From Udaeobacter sp025935755 (GTDB lineage Bacteria > Verrucomicrobiota > Verrucomicrobiia > Chthoniobacterales > UBA10450), in contig DASUKN010000001.1 in NCBI GenBank assembly GCA_036278715.1, positions 11,107 through 75,106 on the forward strand: a stretch of 64,000 nucleotides of DNA. The letters run 5' to 3'. Position numbers and translations under genes: made by a program. Positions 26,686 to 36,406 of this stretch are shown here, one piece after another. The stretch's first letter is position 1, and every line of letters begins with the position of its first letter. The notes beneath the pieces were generated by a model. It was not told the DNA's origin, did not search any database, and was given only the letters and a program-made list of their open reading frames with translations.

Positions 26686-27822
26686 ATGAAAAGATTGATT
26701 AGAGTAGGCGTACTTGGATGCGGGTATTGGGGACCGCTTCTGATTCGGAATTTTCGCAGCCTGGCGGACTGCCGGCTTAAGATTGTGTGCGACTTGGATG
26801 TTGCACGACTTAAACACGCATGTGCGATGTACTCCGATTTGGAAACCGTCACCGCTCCTGAACGGGTGATCGAGGGAACCGACATCGATGCGGTCGTGAT
26901 CGCAACTCCAGTAAAGACGCATTACCCGTTGGCTAAGGCGAGCCTGCTGGCCGGCAAACACACATTCATCGAAAAACCGATGGCCGCGTCATCGGCCGAA
27001 TGCGAGGAACTGATCGACATCGCGCGGCGCAAGGGGCTGATTTTAATGGTCGACCATACATTCTTGTACTCGGCTCCCGTGCGGAAAATCGCTGAAATCG
27101 TGCAGGCCGGAGACCTCGGTGAGATCCGCTATGTGAATTCACGACGGTTGAATTTGGGATTATTCCAAAAAGACATCAACGTCGCTTGGGACCTCGCGCC
27201 TCACGACATTTCAATCATCCTGCACATCCTCGGCGAGTTCCCGATCGCGGTTAATTGCCAGGGGAATGCTCATGTGAGTCCGGGTGTCGAGGATGTGACA
27301 AACATGTCGCTGTTCTTCCCGCACAAGCGGTTTGCAACCATCCAAAGCAGCTGGCTTGAGCCAAGGAAAATCCGCGAAATGACGATCGTTGGTTCGCAAC
27401 GGATGATTGTGTACGACGATTTGCAGACCCGCGAAAAAATTCGGATTTATGATGTCCGGGTGGTGCGACCCCCGCATTACGACACGTTCGCCGAGTTCCA
27501 TTACTCCTATCATTACGGCGACAGCTACATCCCGCACCTGCAGCAGGAAGAGCCACTCAATCTGGCCTGCAAGCATTTCATTGAATGCATCGAAATGAAT
27601 TCACCACCGATCACCGGTGGCCGCCACGGGCTCGAGATGATCAAGGTGCTCGAGGGGGCTTCGGCTTCTCTGAAGATGAACGGCGCCCCATTCACGTTCG
27701 ACGGGCGAAATGGGACTGACTTGATCTCTGTGCAATCAAACGGAGCGCGTTATGCGCCGCGGCAGCGAAGAACACCCAAAACGACGAGGAACGCACGCCT
27801 GTTAGTTCGTGGCGTTGCTTGA
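26686..27822 (+). CDS. Gfo/Idh/MocA-family oxidoreductase (WlbA/WbpB-like paralogue)
   Basis: 378 aa from ATG 26686. Rossmann motif VGVLGCGYWGPLLIRNF, VIATPVKTHYPLAK, the family EKP motif in HTFIEKPMAAS, and the catalytic-region APHDISIILHI. It is clearly paralogous to the protein at 34851 (same GCGYWGP...RNF start and APHDI segment). Such enzymes oxidise a sugar hydroxyl of a nucleotide sugar with NAD. The C-terminal 40 residues are unusually basic and poorly conserved. It overlaps or abuts the next gene (stop 27822, next ATG 27828). Confidence 0.85.
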   Translation: MKRLIRVGVLGCGYWGPLLIRNFRSLADCRLKIVCDLDVARLKHACAMYSDLETVTAPERVIEGTDIDAVVIATPVKTHYPLAKASLLAGKHTFIEKPMAASSAECEELIDIARRKGLILMVDHTFLYSAPVRKIAEIVQAGDLGEIRYVNSRRLNLGLFQKDINVAWDLAPHDISIILHILGEFPIAVNCQGNAHVSPGVEDVTNMSLFFPHKRFATIQSSWLEPRKIREMTIVGSQRMIVYDDLQTREKIRIYDVRVVRPPHYDTFAEFHYSYHYGDSYIPHLQQEEPLNLACKHFIECIEMNSPPITGGRHGLEMIKVLEGASASLKMNGAPFTFDGRNGTDLISVQSNGARYAPRQRRTPKTTRNARLLVRGVA

Positions 27823-27827
27823 GAGCC

Positions 27828-28919
27828 ATGATCGTTTCGCCTTCAAACCTGTTTTGGGGACAAGGAAACAAAAACGGAAGCTCTTTGCGAATGCGAGTGC
27901 TCGATCCTCTGCGCGGACACGAGTGGGATCGCGCGGTGGCCTTGCATCGCGATGGCAACTCTTTCCATACGAGCGCGTGGGCGAAGGTGCTTCATCAGAC
28001 CTACAAACATCAGCCATTCTATCTGCAGTTTTTCCACAAACGGACTTTGGCAGCGCTGATTCCACTGATGGAGATCCGCAGCCGTTTCACTGGCTCTAGG
28101 GGCGTGTGCCTTCCATTTAGCGATGTTTGTGAACCGCTCATCTTCGATCCGAACATCGCGGAGTCCGTTCGGGATCAACTGCTGGCCTTCGCGAAGCAAC
28201 GGGATTGGGGTCACCTCGAGATTCGCGGCGGTAAATCTTTTCCGCTTGCGTCAGTGGCGGCGAGCAGGTTTTACGGCCACACATTAAGTCTGAGTAGCAA
28301 CTCGGCGCAGATCTTTGATCGGTTCGCCGGGTCGGTGCGTCGGGCGATTCGCAAGGCTGAACGAAGCGAAGTGAACACCGTGGCTGTCGAAGATCGTCAG
28401 GCAATCAGCGAGTTCTATGAACTGCACGTTCTGACACGTCGCCGGCATGGTCTCCCGCCGCAGCCGGCCTCGTTCTTCTTGAACATCCATCATCATCTCA
28501 TCAAATCCGGACAGGGCTTTACTGTTCTCGCTCGACGTGGGTCGCGCACAATTGCCGCTGCCGTCTTTTTTCGATTCGGGAAAAACGCGTTCTACAAATT
28601 CGGCGCTTCTGACAAACGCTACCAGGAATTTCGCGCAAATAACTTGGTGATGTGGCGAGGTATTCAACGTCTCGTCGACAGTGGCGCGGAGAAATTACAT
28701 TTCGGCCGAACAGACTGCGAGGACAACGGTCTGCGACGATTTAAGCTTTCGTGGGATACCGAGGAGCAGGCGATCGACTATTTTCGAGTCGATCCTTCCG
28801 GCCAGCAGCTTCCGGCTTCAGTCGGAGCTGACTCGGGATTCCACAAAAGGATCTTTGGGACGCTACCGCTCATATTCAACCGGTTAGCGGGCTCATTGGT
28901 CTATCCACACCTCGACTAA
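27828..28919 (+). CDS. FemAB-like GNAT acyltransferase (exosortase/EPS-associated type)
   Basis: 363 aa from ATG 27828; ATG 27891 is an alternative. The segment GHEWDRAVALHRDGNSFHTS begins a FemAB-type double GNAT fold. FAGSVRRAIRKAERSEVNT is the signature region of this group, followed by SEFYELHVLTRRRHGLPPQP. ANNLVMWRGIQRLVDSG ... LHFGRTDCEDNGLRRFKLSW completes the second GNAT domain. Relatives occur next to exosortase and EPS genes. In FemABX enzymes an amino acid is moved from aminoacyl-tRNA; here an aminoacyl or acyl decoration of the glycan is possible. A second member lies at 42396. Confidence 0.85.
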   Translation: MIVSPSNLFWGQGNKNGSSLRMRVLDPLRGHEWDRAVALHRDGNSFHTSAWAKVLHQTYKHQPFYLQFFHKRTLAALIPLMEIRSRFTGSRGVCLPFSDVCEPLIFDPNIAESVRDQLLAFAKQRDWGHLEIRGGKSFPLASVAASRFYGHTLSLSSNSAQIFDRFAGSVRRAIRKAERSEVNTVAVEDRQAISEFYELHVLTRRRHGLPPQPASFFLNIHHHLIKSGQGFTVLARRGSRTIAAAVFFRFGKNAFYKFGASDKRYQEFRANNLVMWRGIQRLVDSGAEKLHFGRTDCEDNGLRRFKLSWDTEEQAIDYFRVDPSGQQLPASVGADSGFHKRIFGTLPLIFNRLAGSLVYPHLD

Positions 28920-28929
28920 GGCATCAACC

Positions 28930-30903
28930 ATGGCTGAAATGCGACGCGAACAACAACTAAATTACCACTCCGGTATCGGTGCAAACGACGTTCTCTTTGC
29001 GCTGTTCAGACGGAAATGGACCATCATCTCCTGGACACTTCTAGGTATAGGCGCTGCTGTAGCTTTCTTTTTTCTTTACCCACCTTCTTACCAGTCGGAT
29101 GCCAAATTACTTGTACGTTATGTGCTTGAAAGGAGTGCCGTTGATCCAATCGATAACACCACGAAACCAAATGTAACCCAGACCAGTGCCAAGTCGGTTG
29201 ACAGTATCATCGATGCTGAAGTCCAGATTCTGACCAGCTGGGATTTGGCTGTACAAGTCGCAGAAGCCATCGGCTACAAGCGGTTCGGCACCGCTTCGAA
29301 GGAGGCAGCAGCTGCCATCATCAGCGCAAATCTAACGGTCACCTCTAACAAGGGCAGCGATGTTATTTTGGTCTCTTACAAAAGCCGTGATCCACAGCTG
29401 GCGCCTCTCGTGTTGCAGGAACTCTTGAGCCGTTATTTCGTGAAGCACCTTGAGGTCCACCGGTCCGCCGGAGCCTTCGATTTTGTAACTCAGCAGACCG
29501 ATCAGGTTCGGGCCCGCTTGAACCAAACGGAAGACGCGCTCAAGAAATTAAGGGAGAAGGCCGGAATTGTTTCAACTCTGGACGATGGGTCTGACGCACT
29601 GAATGACGAAACCGCAGACATTCAGAAGCAACTGAACGTCGCGGAAGCGGATCTGGCGGAACAGCAGGCCCTTGTCAAACAAACAGGAGAGAAAAAAGCG
29701 AACAGCTGGACCACGCGCAAATCGAAGCCGGACAAAACTCCTGGTGCGGAGAAAGCCCTTCTGGCTGGAAAACAGGCAAAAGTTGACGCGCTCAAAGCGC
29801 GACTTGCTGACACTCAACAGCGGACGAAACAACTCAGTGAGCTGCGGCCACAAATCCAGGACCTGGAGCGCAAACGCGACATGGATGCGAACAATTATAA
29901 ATACTTCGCAGCATCATTGGAAAAGGCCCGGATCGACGAGGCTCTCGATCCGTCTAAGATGCCCAACATAAGCGCTGTTCAGCGTCCCTCTCCTCCTTCT
30001 CTTGACACCAAAACACGCGATAAGGTCGCGCTTTGCCTCGCGGGCGGCGGATTAGGCCTGGGCATAGCGCTTGCCCTGCTGCGAGGATTAATTTTGAGTC
30101 GTACAATCGGACGGCCACTGGAATTGGAAAGCCGGCTGGAGATTCCGCTGATGCTTTCGATTCCTTACCGTAACGGCTCCAACGGACACAAGCCTTTACC
30201 TGCAAACGGTTCTTCACCTAATTCCAGAGCGCTTACTACAAAAGGACACAAGTCGAAGCTCGCCCCGTGGGATGCGGGCCATTTCATAAGACCTTATTGC
30301 GATGCGATTCGAGACCGGCTCGGTTTGTATTTCGAACTGAATCATCTGACACATAGACCGAAGCTTGTAGGTGTTACCGGGTTTTCCGAGACCGCGGGAA
30401 CTTCCAGCCTCGCTGCCGGTCTCGCTGCTTCGCTTTCGGAAACAGACGACGGAAAAGTTCTGTTGGTCGATGTTAACCTTGGTCCGGAAGATGTTGCTCC
30501 GTTTTTCGAAGGCAAACCCGCCTATCCGCTAAACTCGGCGCTTAAGCCGTCCGGCGAAATGACGTCAGCTGCCGATAACTTGTATTTGGCCACAGTCGGA
30601 TCGCATAACGGTGCTGGGCCAGCGCAACTGGGCCTGAAGAAGTTTTTCGACATGATGCCAAACATGAAGGCCAGCGATTTCGACTACATCATTTTCGATA
30701 TGCCGCCGCTTCGTGAAACAAGTCCTACCTGGGGTATGGCTGCTTTCATGGACAAGCTATTGCTTGTTGTAGAAGCTGAAAAGAACAGCCGGGACGTGGT
30801 CAAACGTGGCTACGCAAAGTTAGTCCAGGAACGGGATAACGTGTCAGTCTTGGTGAACAAGGCCCGTTCCCGTATTCCTCGCTGCCTGGACGGCGAATCC
30901 TGA
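28930..30903 (+). CDS. Wzz/Wzc-like chain-length regulator with degenerate kinase domain
   Basis: 657 aa. The N-terminal Wzz domain has a membrane helix at about 31-50, a periplasmic coiled coil (about 190-340) with PSPPSLDTKTRDKV before the second helix (366-385). A linker then leads to a BY-kinase-like domain. In the P-loop (GVTGFSETAGTSS, 481-493) the usual GKS/T is GTS, so the ATP-binding Lys is missing. Walker A' reads LLVDVNLG (second Asp changed to Asn), while Walker B (YIIFDMPP, about 586) is kept. There is no C-terminal tyrosine cluster. I infer a regulator that controls chain length without autophosphorylation. Confidence 0.88.
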   Translation: MAEMRREQQLNYHSGIGANDVLFALFRRKWTIISWTLLGIGAAVAFFFLYPPSYQSDAKLLVRYVLERSAVDPIDNTTKPNVTQTSAKSVDSIIDAEVQILTSWDLAVQVAEAIGYKRFGTASKEAAAAIISANLTVTSNKGSDVILVSYKSRDPQLAPLVLQELLSRYFVKHLEVHRSAGAFDFVTQQTDQVRARLNQTEDALKKLREKAGIVSTLDDGSDALNDETADIQKQLNVAEADLAEQQALVKQTGEKKANSWTTRKSKPDKTPGAEKALLAGKQAKVDALKARLADTQQRTKQLSELRPQIQDLERKRDMDANNYKYFAASLEKARIDEALDPSKMPNISAVQRPSPPSLDTKTRDKVALCLAGGGLGLGIALALLRGLILSRTIGRPLELESRLEIPLMLSIPYRNGSNGHKPLPANGSSPNSRALTTKGHKSKLAPWDAGHFIRPYCDAIRDRLGLYFELNHLTHRPKLVGVTGFSETAGTSSLAAGLAASLSETDDGKVLLVDVNLGPEDVAPFFEGKPAYPLNSALKPSGEMTSAADNLYLATVGSHNGAGPAQLGLKKFFDMMPNMKASDFDYIIFDMPPLRETSPTWGMAAFMDKLLLVVEAEKNSRDVVKRGYAKLVQERDNVSVLVNKARSRIPRCLDGES

Positions 30904-30938
30904 ACGGGCGTAATCTTCAACTTGAGCGCCAGGGTTAA

Positions 30939-33122
30939 GTGTTACGCAATAGGATTTATTACGGGCTAAAGCCGTTCGTTCCGCAATCGCTTCGAACGGC
31001 GGTCCGAAGAAGAGTGGCTGTGCGTGTCCGAAGGCGCATCGGGCACGTATGGCCTATCGTTCCCGGGTCCGAGCGGCCGCCGCAGAATTGGCAAGGTTGG
31101 CCGCAGGGCAAGAAGTTTGCCTTTGTGCTGACGCACGATGTCGAGAACAGCGCGGGACTGGCGAACTGCCGTTTACTCGCGCAATTGGAAAGCGAGTTTG
31201 GATTTCGTTCTTCATTCAATTTCGTTCCTGAGGGAGAATATCAGGTTCCCGCTGACCTAAGAAATGAGCTTACCGCCGCCGGATTCGAGGTTGGAATACA
31301 TGACCTGAAACATGACGGTCACCTCTTTGACTCTCATCGCGGCTTCAAGCAATGCGCTGCGCAAATCAACCGGTATGCTCGTGAATGGAAAGCAGCCGGA
31401 TTCAGATCGGGGTTCATGATGTCCAATCTCGATTGGCTACATGAACTGGATGTGGAGTATGATGCCTCAACTTTTGACACGGACCCGTTCGAGCCGCAGC
31501 CGGATGGGAGTCACACGATCTTTCCTTTTTGGGTACCGCGTCTAACGAGTCACGAGATTAATGGTAAAGAGCAGCCCCGCTCGCGGGGTTACGTAGAGCT
31601 GCCATACACACTGCCACAAGACTCCACGCTATTTTTGCTATTGCGTGAAACAACGCCGGAGCTCTGGATGCGAAAGCTTGATTGGATTGCGCAACACGGT
31701 GGGATGGTTCTTCTCGATTCGCATCCCGATTATATGTCCTTTGGCGACCGGCCGCAGACATCGACGCAGTATCCAGTCTCGTTGTACAGGGAATTCCTGA
31801 CCTATGTGAAGACCAGGTATGCAGGCCAGTACTGGCACGTGTTACCCAGGCAAATAGCACACCATGTGCGAACTACATCTGACAGGGTCGAGAATGCAAA
31901 AGCGCCGCCGCTGTTTGGCAAGCGTGCCGCAGTATTGCTCTTTTCACATTATCCGGCAGACCCTCGCCCCAGGAGAGCGGCGGAGGCGATCGCGGCGGAG
32001 GGTGTTAGTGTGCACGTGATTTGTTTGCGCGACGGCGATAACGACCAGCCACAGCAATGTTACGGCCGGATCAATGTGACTCGAGTCGGTTTAAAGCGGA
32101 AGCGTGGAGGCAAGTTAGGCTACGTCGCGCAGTATGCAGCTTTCATCGTCATATCTTTTCTTCATCTCACTGCCCGATCCATGAGACGGCGGTATGACTT
32201 CGTCCACGTGCATAACATGCCAGACGCATTGGTTTTCAGCGCAATCGTGCCGAAACTGCTGGGGGCCAAACTAATTCTCGATCTGCACGATCCCATGCCC
32301 GAGCTGATGCAGACAATTTTCAAACTCCCGGAACATAGCTTCAGCGTTGGTGTGTTAAAACGGCTGGAGAAGTGGAGTAGCCGGTTTGCAGACCTCGTTA
32401 TCACAGTGAACCTGGCGTGTAAGAGGATCTATTCTTCGCGAAGTTGTGAAGCTAGCAAAATTCAGGTGGTGATCAATTCGCCAGACGACGAAGTTTTTCG
32501 GATGCGCGATGGTGCTACTTCGGGCGGCAACGGAGCAAACGGTAATGGGTCAAAACCATTTGTTATCCTTTATCACGGCTCACTGGTTCAACGAAACGGC
32601 TTTGATCTGGCGGTAGACTCGTTAGAACAGGTGCTGTCGAGTATTCCATCAGTGCGGCTATCTGTTTGTGGCAGGCGAACCCAGTTTTTCGATCGAGTAA
32701 TGGAATCAGCCGCGCGACGGGGCCTTGAACAACGCATCGATTACCTCGGGATTTGCGATCAGCATGAAGTTGTCGATGCCATCAAGCATTGTGACTTGGG
32801 GATTATTCCAAATCACCGCAACATTTTTACGGAGATCAACACCCCCACCCGGATCTTTGAATACCTCGCGCTCGGCAAACCCGTGATTGCGCCAAAGACT
32901 CGAGGTATTCAGGATTACTTCGCGGACAATGAGTTAATTTTCTTTGAAGTCGGAAGCACAGACGATCTCGCTCGACAGATAGAATTTGCTTATTCTCACC
33001 CGACAGAAGTGGCCGAAACGCTGAAGCGCGGGCAAGCAATTTACGTGTCACAGAACTGGCAGCGACAACGTACCGCCTTTTTGAATGCCGTTGGCCAACT
33101 TCTTCAAACTGGGACGGGATAG
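30939..33122 (+). CDS. Fusion: polysaccharide-deacetylase-like domain + GT4 glycosyltransferase
   Basis: 727 aa from GTG 30939 (AGGG just upstream). Residues about 60-310 are deacetylase-like: FAFVLTHDVENSAGLANC (THDVE in place of TFDD), FEVGIHDLKHDGHLF (candidate metal His residues), YDASTFDTDPFEPQPDG and GGMVLLDSHPDYM. Residues about 325-720 are a GT-B transferase: AAVLLFSHYPADPRPRRA, YDFVHVHNMPDAL, LILDLHDPMPELM, FVILYHGSLVQRNG and TRIFEYLALGKPVIAP. The domains are joined by a short linker with no frame change. It may act on the same residue from both sides of its synthesis, but the deacetylase part has no signal peptide, so it appears cytoplasmic. Confidence 0.85.
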   Translation: MLRNRIYYGLKPFVPQSLRTAVRRRVAVRVRRRIGHVWPIVPGSERPPQNWQGWPQGKKFAFVLTHDVENSAGLANCRLLAQLESEFGFRSSFNFVPEGEYQVPADLRNELTAAGFEVGIHDLKHDGHLFDSHRGFKQCAAQINRYAREWKAAGFRSGFMMSNLDWLHELDVEYDASTFDTDPFEPQPDGSHTIFPFWVPRLTSHEINGKEQPRSRGYVELPYTLPQDSTLFLLLRETTPELWMRKLDWIAQHGGMVLLDSHPDYMSFGDRPQTSTQYPVSLYREFLTYVKTRYAGQYWHVLPRQIAHHVRTTSDRVENAKAPPLFGKRAAVLLFSHYPADPRPRRAAEAIAAEGVSVHVICLRDGDNDQPQQCYGRINVTRVGLKRKRGGKLGYVAQYAAFIVISFLHLTARSMRRRYDFVHVHNMPDALVFSAIVPKLLGAKLILDLHDPMPELMQTIFKLPEHSFSVGVLKRLEKWSSRFADLVITVNLACKRIYSSRSCEASKIQVVINSPDDEVFRMRDGATSGGNGANGNGSKPFVILYHGSLVQRNGFDLAVDSLEQVLSSIPSVRLSVCGRRTQFFDRVMESAARRGLEQRIDYLGICDQHEVVDAIKHCDLGIIPNHRNIFTEINTPTRIFEYLALGKPVIAPKTRGIQDYFADNELIFFEVGSTDDLARQIEFAYSHPTEVAETLKRGQAIYVSQNWQRQRTAFLNAVGQLLQTGTG

Positions 33123-33159
33123 CGACTCCCTTGGGCGGCGGTTGCCGTTTTAATCGACA

Positions 33160-34794
33160 ATGATTGGTGTAGTTGCCGAGGAGCTCGAACTACCTGCCGT
33201 TACGGAGTTTTTCGAACTGTTCAAGTCACCCTGGGAACGTTATCAGCCGGGCAGACATTATGATGTGCTACTCAGCTCAGCCAATCGGGTCCCGGAGAGC
33301 GATGCGGCACTGGTTTTGATTTATGGCTCGAAAGAGAATGCATCCGATCGGCTTCAGCGTATTAGAGCGCGGGCTGCGCAGGGTCCGAAACTGATTAGCG
33401 TCTGTGGTGAACGCATTCCGATCTATGGAAGGTGCCGTGTGCTGGAAAATCATACCGATGAATTACTCTTTTATCAGACACAGCAGCAGTTATCCGCTTC
33501 TTCGCGAAAAGAAGGGGATCAGCAAACGCTGGTTCGCATCGGTTGCGATTTGTTTCACGAAGTTCGTTACCTGCTTACTATTGGTCAGCCGCTTGAATTC
33601 GCAGGCACGCCAACCCTTGAACTTCACATCGCGATGCTCCGTCGTCTTATCATTAGGGCGCGGTTGCCCTTTGTTGAAATCCTTCCGGTACCGACGGGGT
33701 ATCCGTTTATTGTTTGTCTGACACATGACGTCGACCACCCTCGCGTCCGTTATCACGTATTTGATCATACGATGTTCGGGTTCCTGTATCGCGCGGTGTT
33801 TGGTTCAACCATACAGTTGTGTCGCGGAAGAAGGTCGCTCAGGCAAGTCGCTGTCAATTGGAAGGCAGCTATATCGCTTCCGTTTGTCTTCGCAGGGCTG
33901 GCAAACGACTTTTGGGATCAGGTCAATGAATATCTCGCCCTTGAGAAGGATCTCGCTTCAACGTTTTTTGTTATTCCTGTTCGAGGCGAGGCTGGTGTGG
34001 ATCCTCAAGGCCATTCCCAAGCGAAGCGGGCCGCCAGCTATGATCTGATTGACGTCGCTGATGATTTCCACAAGCTGCAATCAGCTAACCGTGAAGTAGG
34101 CGTCCATGGGATAGATGCGTGGTGCGATATCGAAAAAGGCCGGGTCGAACGGGAGCGCGTTGAGAAAATAACAGGTCCGCGGCAACTGGGAACACGAATG
34201 CACTGGCTGTATTTCGGTGTGCAAACCCCGGCCGTGCTGGAAGAAGCAGGGTTCGACTACGATTCCACTCTTGGCTACAACGAAACGATAGGCTATCGCG
34301 CCGGTACGACTCAGGTGTTTAAACCATTGAACGCACGCCGGCTGCTGGAGCTTCCATTGCACATCATGGATACCGCTTTGTTTTACCCAGCATACATGAA
34401 TTTATCTGACGACCAGGCGAGTGCTGCCATGCAACCGCTGATCCAAAACGCAAACAGGTTCGGGGGCGTGCTGACGACTAATTGGCACGACCGCAGCCTT
34501 GGACCAGAACGACTGTGGAGGAAGCCGTATCAGCAGTTGCTTGATGAGCTACAACATAATAAGCCGTGGTTTGCTACGGCGAGTGACGTTGTCTCCTGGT
34601 TTCGAAAGCGCAGGCGCGCTAGCATCAACGAGGTTACCAACAAAGGGAGTCTGTTGCGTGCAGAATTGTCCGTTAGTGAAAATGGCGGCAACTTGCCAGG
34701 CCTGATTGCCAGAGTACACACGCCAACGCGAGGAGACAGGCCGTTTGTTGACGTGAGCGTCACTTCCAGAACGAACATCGAGGTGCCGATCTAA
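33160..34794 (+). CDS. Polysaccharide-deacetylase-family protein with N-terminal extension
   Basis: 544 aa. The first 170 residues form a separate domain of unknown role (common in large THDVDH-type deacetylases). The deacetylase core shows IVCLTHDVDHPRVRYH, STFFVIPVRGEAG, REVGVHGIDAWCD (metal His candidate), FGVQTPAVLEEAGFDYDSTLGYNET and LTTNWHDRSLGPER. It is followed 56 bp later by the wbpB-like gene. As with the preceding fusion, no export signal is visible, so a cytoplasmic substrate such as a nucleotide- or lipid-linked sugar is likely. A divalent metal is expected from the family. Confidence 0.8.
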   Translation: MIGVVAEELELPAVTEFFELFKSPWERYQPGRHYDVLLSSANRVPESDAALVLIYGSKENASDRLQRIRARAAQGPKLISVCGERIPIYGRCRVLENHTDELLFYQTQQQLSASSRKEGDQQTLVRIGCDLFHEVRYLLTIGQPLEFAGTPTLELHIAMLRRLIIRARLPFVEILPVPTGYPFIVCLTHDVDHPRVRYHVFDHTMFGFLYRAVFGSTIQLCRGRRSLRQVAVNWKAAISLPFVFAGLANDFWDQVNEYLALEKDLASTFFVIPVRGEAGVDPQGHSQAKRAASYDLIDVADDFHKLQSANREVGVHGIDAWCDIEKGRVERERVEKITGPRQLGTRMHWLYFGVQTPAVLEEAGFDYDSTLGYNETIGYRAGTTQVFKPLNARRLLELPLHIMDTALFYPAYMNLSDDQASAAMQPLIQNANRFGGVLTTNWHDRSLGPERLWRKPYQQLLDELQHNKPWFATASDVVSWFRKRRRASINEVTNKGSLLRAELSVSENGGNLPGLIARVHTPTRGDRPFVDVSVTSRTNIEVPI

Positions 34795-34850
34795 TCCCCG
34801 GTTCGGTCTCTGGCATCTCTCCGCATTTTACTCACCGAGATTAGCATTAG

Positions 34851-35906
34851 ATGAGCGTTTGTAATCAAAACAAGCCTGTAGTTCTCGCGCAACTGGGTTG
34901 TGGCTATTGGGGGCCGAATCTTCTGCGCAACTTCTCGGCCTTACCGAATTGCACAGTCAAGTACGTCGCGGATTTTAGTGCTGCTCGTCGCGCCTTCGTA
35001 GAAACGAATTTTCCGTTAAGTCGCACAATCAGTCACTACGATAGAGTTCTTGAGGATCCGAGCGTCGATGGCGTAGTGATCGCCACACCGGCTGCGACCC
35101 ACTTTTCTCTGGCTAAACAGGCGCTCGATGCCGGGAAGCATGTTTTCGTAGAAAAGCCGTTAGCCAGGACGGTTGCTGAAGTAGACGAGCTAGGGCGGAG
35201 AGCAGCTCGCCACAATCTGGTTGTCATGGCTGGTCATACCTTCATCTACAACTCAGCCGTTCGTTACATAAAAAAGCTGATCGATTCGGGAGAGATCGGT
35301 GAACTTCGTTACCTGTATAGCCAGCGATTGAACCTCGGGCGAATCCGTTCGGACATAGACGCTCTTTGGAATTTTGCGCCGCATGACATCAGCATCATTC
35401 AATATTGGCTTCGGGATGTGGCGCCACTTGCGATCGGACGCCAGGGAATGGCTTACATGCAGGAAGGCATTGATGACGTCGTCTTCCTCACACTCGAGTA
35501 TCCAGGCAAGGTCATCGCAAACATTCATGTGAGCTGGCTTGACCCGCAGAAAGTGCGGAAAATGATCATCGTGGGCTCACGCAAGATGGTGGCGTACGAT
35601 GACATTTCGGAAAACAAGATCGTCATCTACGATAAGGGAATTGATCGTCGGGCGATTCTGGGTGAGCACATGGATTTTGATAATCCGCGCGGCCCCGAGT
35701 TCAATTACCGCGCCGGCGACGTTGTGATGCCGGGGGTAAAGATGGCCGAGCCGCTGCGTGTGGAGGCGCAACACTTCGTCGATTGTATCCGTAACGGCTG
35801 TGAGCCGCTTACCGGCATCACGCACGCGCGAAACGTGGTGTCGGTTCTCGAACGCGCGGGATCCCTCGATAGCAAGGTCATCCACCCACTGGCCATAGCT
35901 GTATGA
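34851..35906 (+). CDS. wbpB: UDP-N-acetyl-sugar-uronate 3-dehydrogenase (WbpB/WlbA-like)
   Basis: 351-aa Gfo/Idh/MocA enzyme: LAQLGCGYWGPNLLRNF, VVIATPAATHFSLAKQA, VFVEKPLARTV with the catalytic-site Lys, GHTFIYNSAVRYIKKL and WNFAPHDISIIQYW. In the WbpABED pathway this enzyme oxidises C3 of UDP-GlcNAcA to the 3-keto form. Assignment to that pathway rests on the next two genes, which are a WbpD-like acetyltransferase and a WbpE-like aminotransferase, joined by 4-bp ATGA overlaps (35903-35906). It is also paralogous to the protein at 26686. Confidence 0.85.
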   Translation: MSVCNQNKPVVLAQLGCGYWGPNLLRNFSALPNCTVKYVADFSAARRAFVETNFPLSRTISHYDRVLEDPSVDGVVIATPAATHFSLAKQALDAGKHVFVEKPLARTVAEVDELGRRAARHNLVVMAGHTFIYNSAVRYIKKLIDSGEIGELRYLYSQRLNLGRIRSDIDALWNFAPHDISIIQYWLRDVAPLAIGRQGMAYMQEGIDDVVFLTLEYPGKVIANIHVSWLDPQKVRKMIIVGSRKMVAYDDISENKIVIYDKGIDRRAILGEHMDFDNPRGPEFNYRAGDVVMPGVKMAEPLRVEAQHFVDCIRNGCEPLTGITHARNVVSVLERAGSLDSKVIHPLAIAV

Positions 35907-36406
35907 ATAAAGTCGAGCTCCGGACTGTTGGTCTGGTAGATGTCAAGTTTGGGAACAACGTGATCGTTGTCGAGCCGGCCAACCTGTATGGCTGCGAGAT
36001 CGGAGACCACACCTTTGTGGGCCCTTTTGTTGAGATCCAACGGGGAGCAAAGGTCGGTAAACGATGCCGCATTCAATCGCATGCTTTTATCTGTGATCTG
36101 GTCACCATAGGTGATGACTGCTTCATCTCTCACGGTGCCATGTTCATTAATGATCTTTTTGGCAACGGCGGCCCCGCGGGCGATCCACGACTTTGGCGGA
36201 GAACGACAATCGGTAACCACGTTAGCGTGGGAACAAACACAACCATTTTGCCTGTTGAGATCTGTGATCATGCGGTTATCGGCGCAGGTGCGGTAGTTAC
36301 CAAGGATGTTACCGAGCCCGGCATTTATGCCGGTAACCCTGCTCGTCTGCTGAGGCGTTTGCCTGACAAATCCACAACCAGGTTGTCCCGACCTTTACTT
36401 ATATGA
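35903..36406 (+). CDS. wbpD: WbpD-like sugar N-acetyltransferase (hexapeptide repeat)
   Basis: 167 aa, left-handed beta-helix acetyltransferase. Hexapeptide repeats run from about residue 14 to 145: YGCEIGDHTFVGPFVEIQ, VTIGDDCFISHG, TTIGNHVSVGTNTTILP and AVIGAGAVVTKDV, ending in IYAGNPARLLRRL. In the UDP-diacetamido-uronate pathway it acetylates the 3-amino group made by WbpE. The translation start ATG overlaps the stop of the dehydrogenase, and its own stop overlaps the aminotransferase start (36403-36406), so the three are stoichiometrically coupled. Confidence 0.87.
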   Translation: MNKVELRTVGLVDVKFGNNVIVVEPANLYGCEIGDHTFVGPFVEIQRGAKVGKRCRIQSHAFICDLVTIGDDCFISHGAMFINDLFGNGGPAGDPRLWRRTTIGNHVSVGTNTTILPVEICDHAVIGAGAVVTKDVTEPGIYAGNPARLLRRLPDKSTTRLSRPLLI

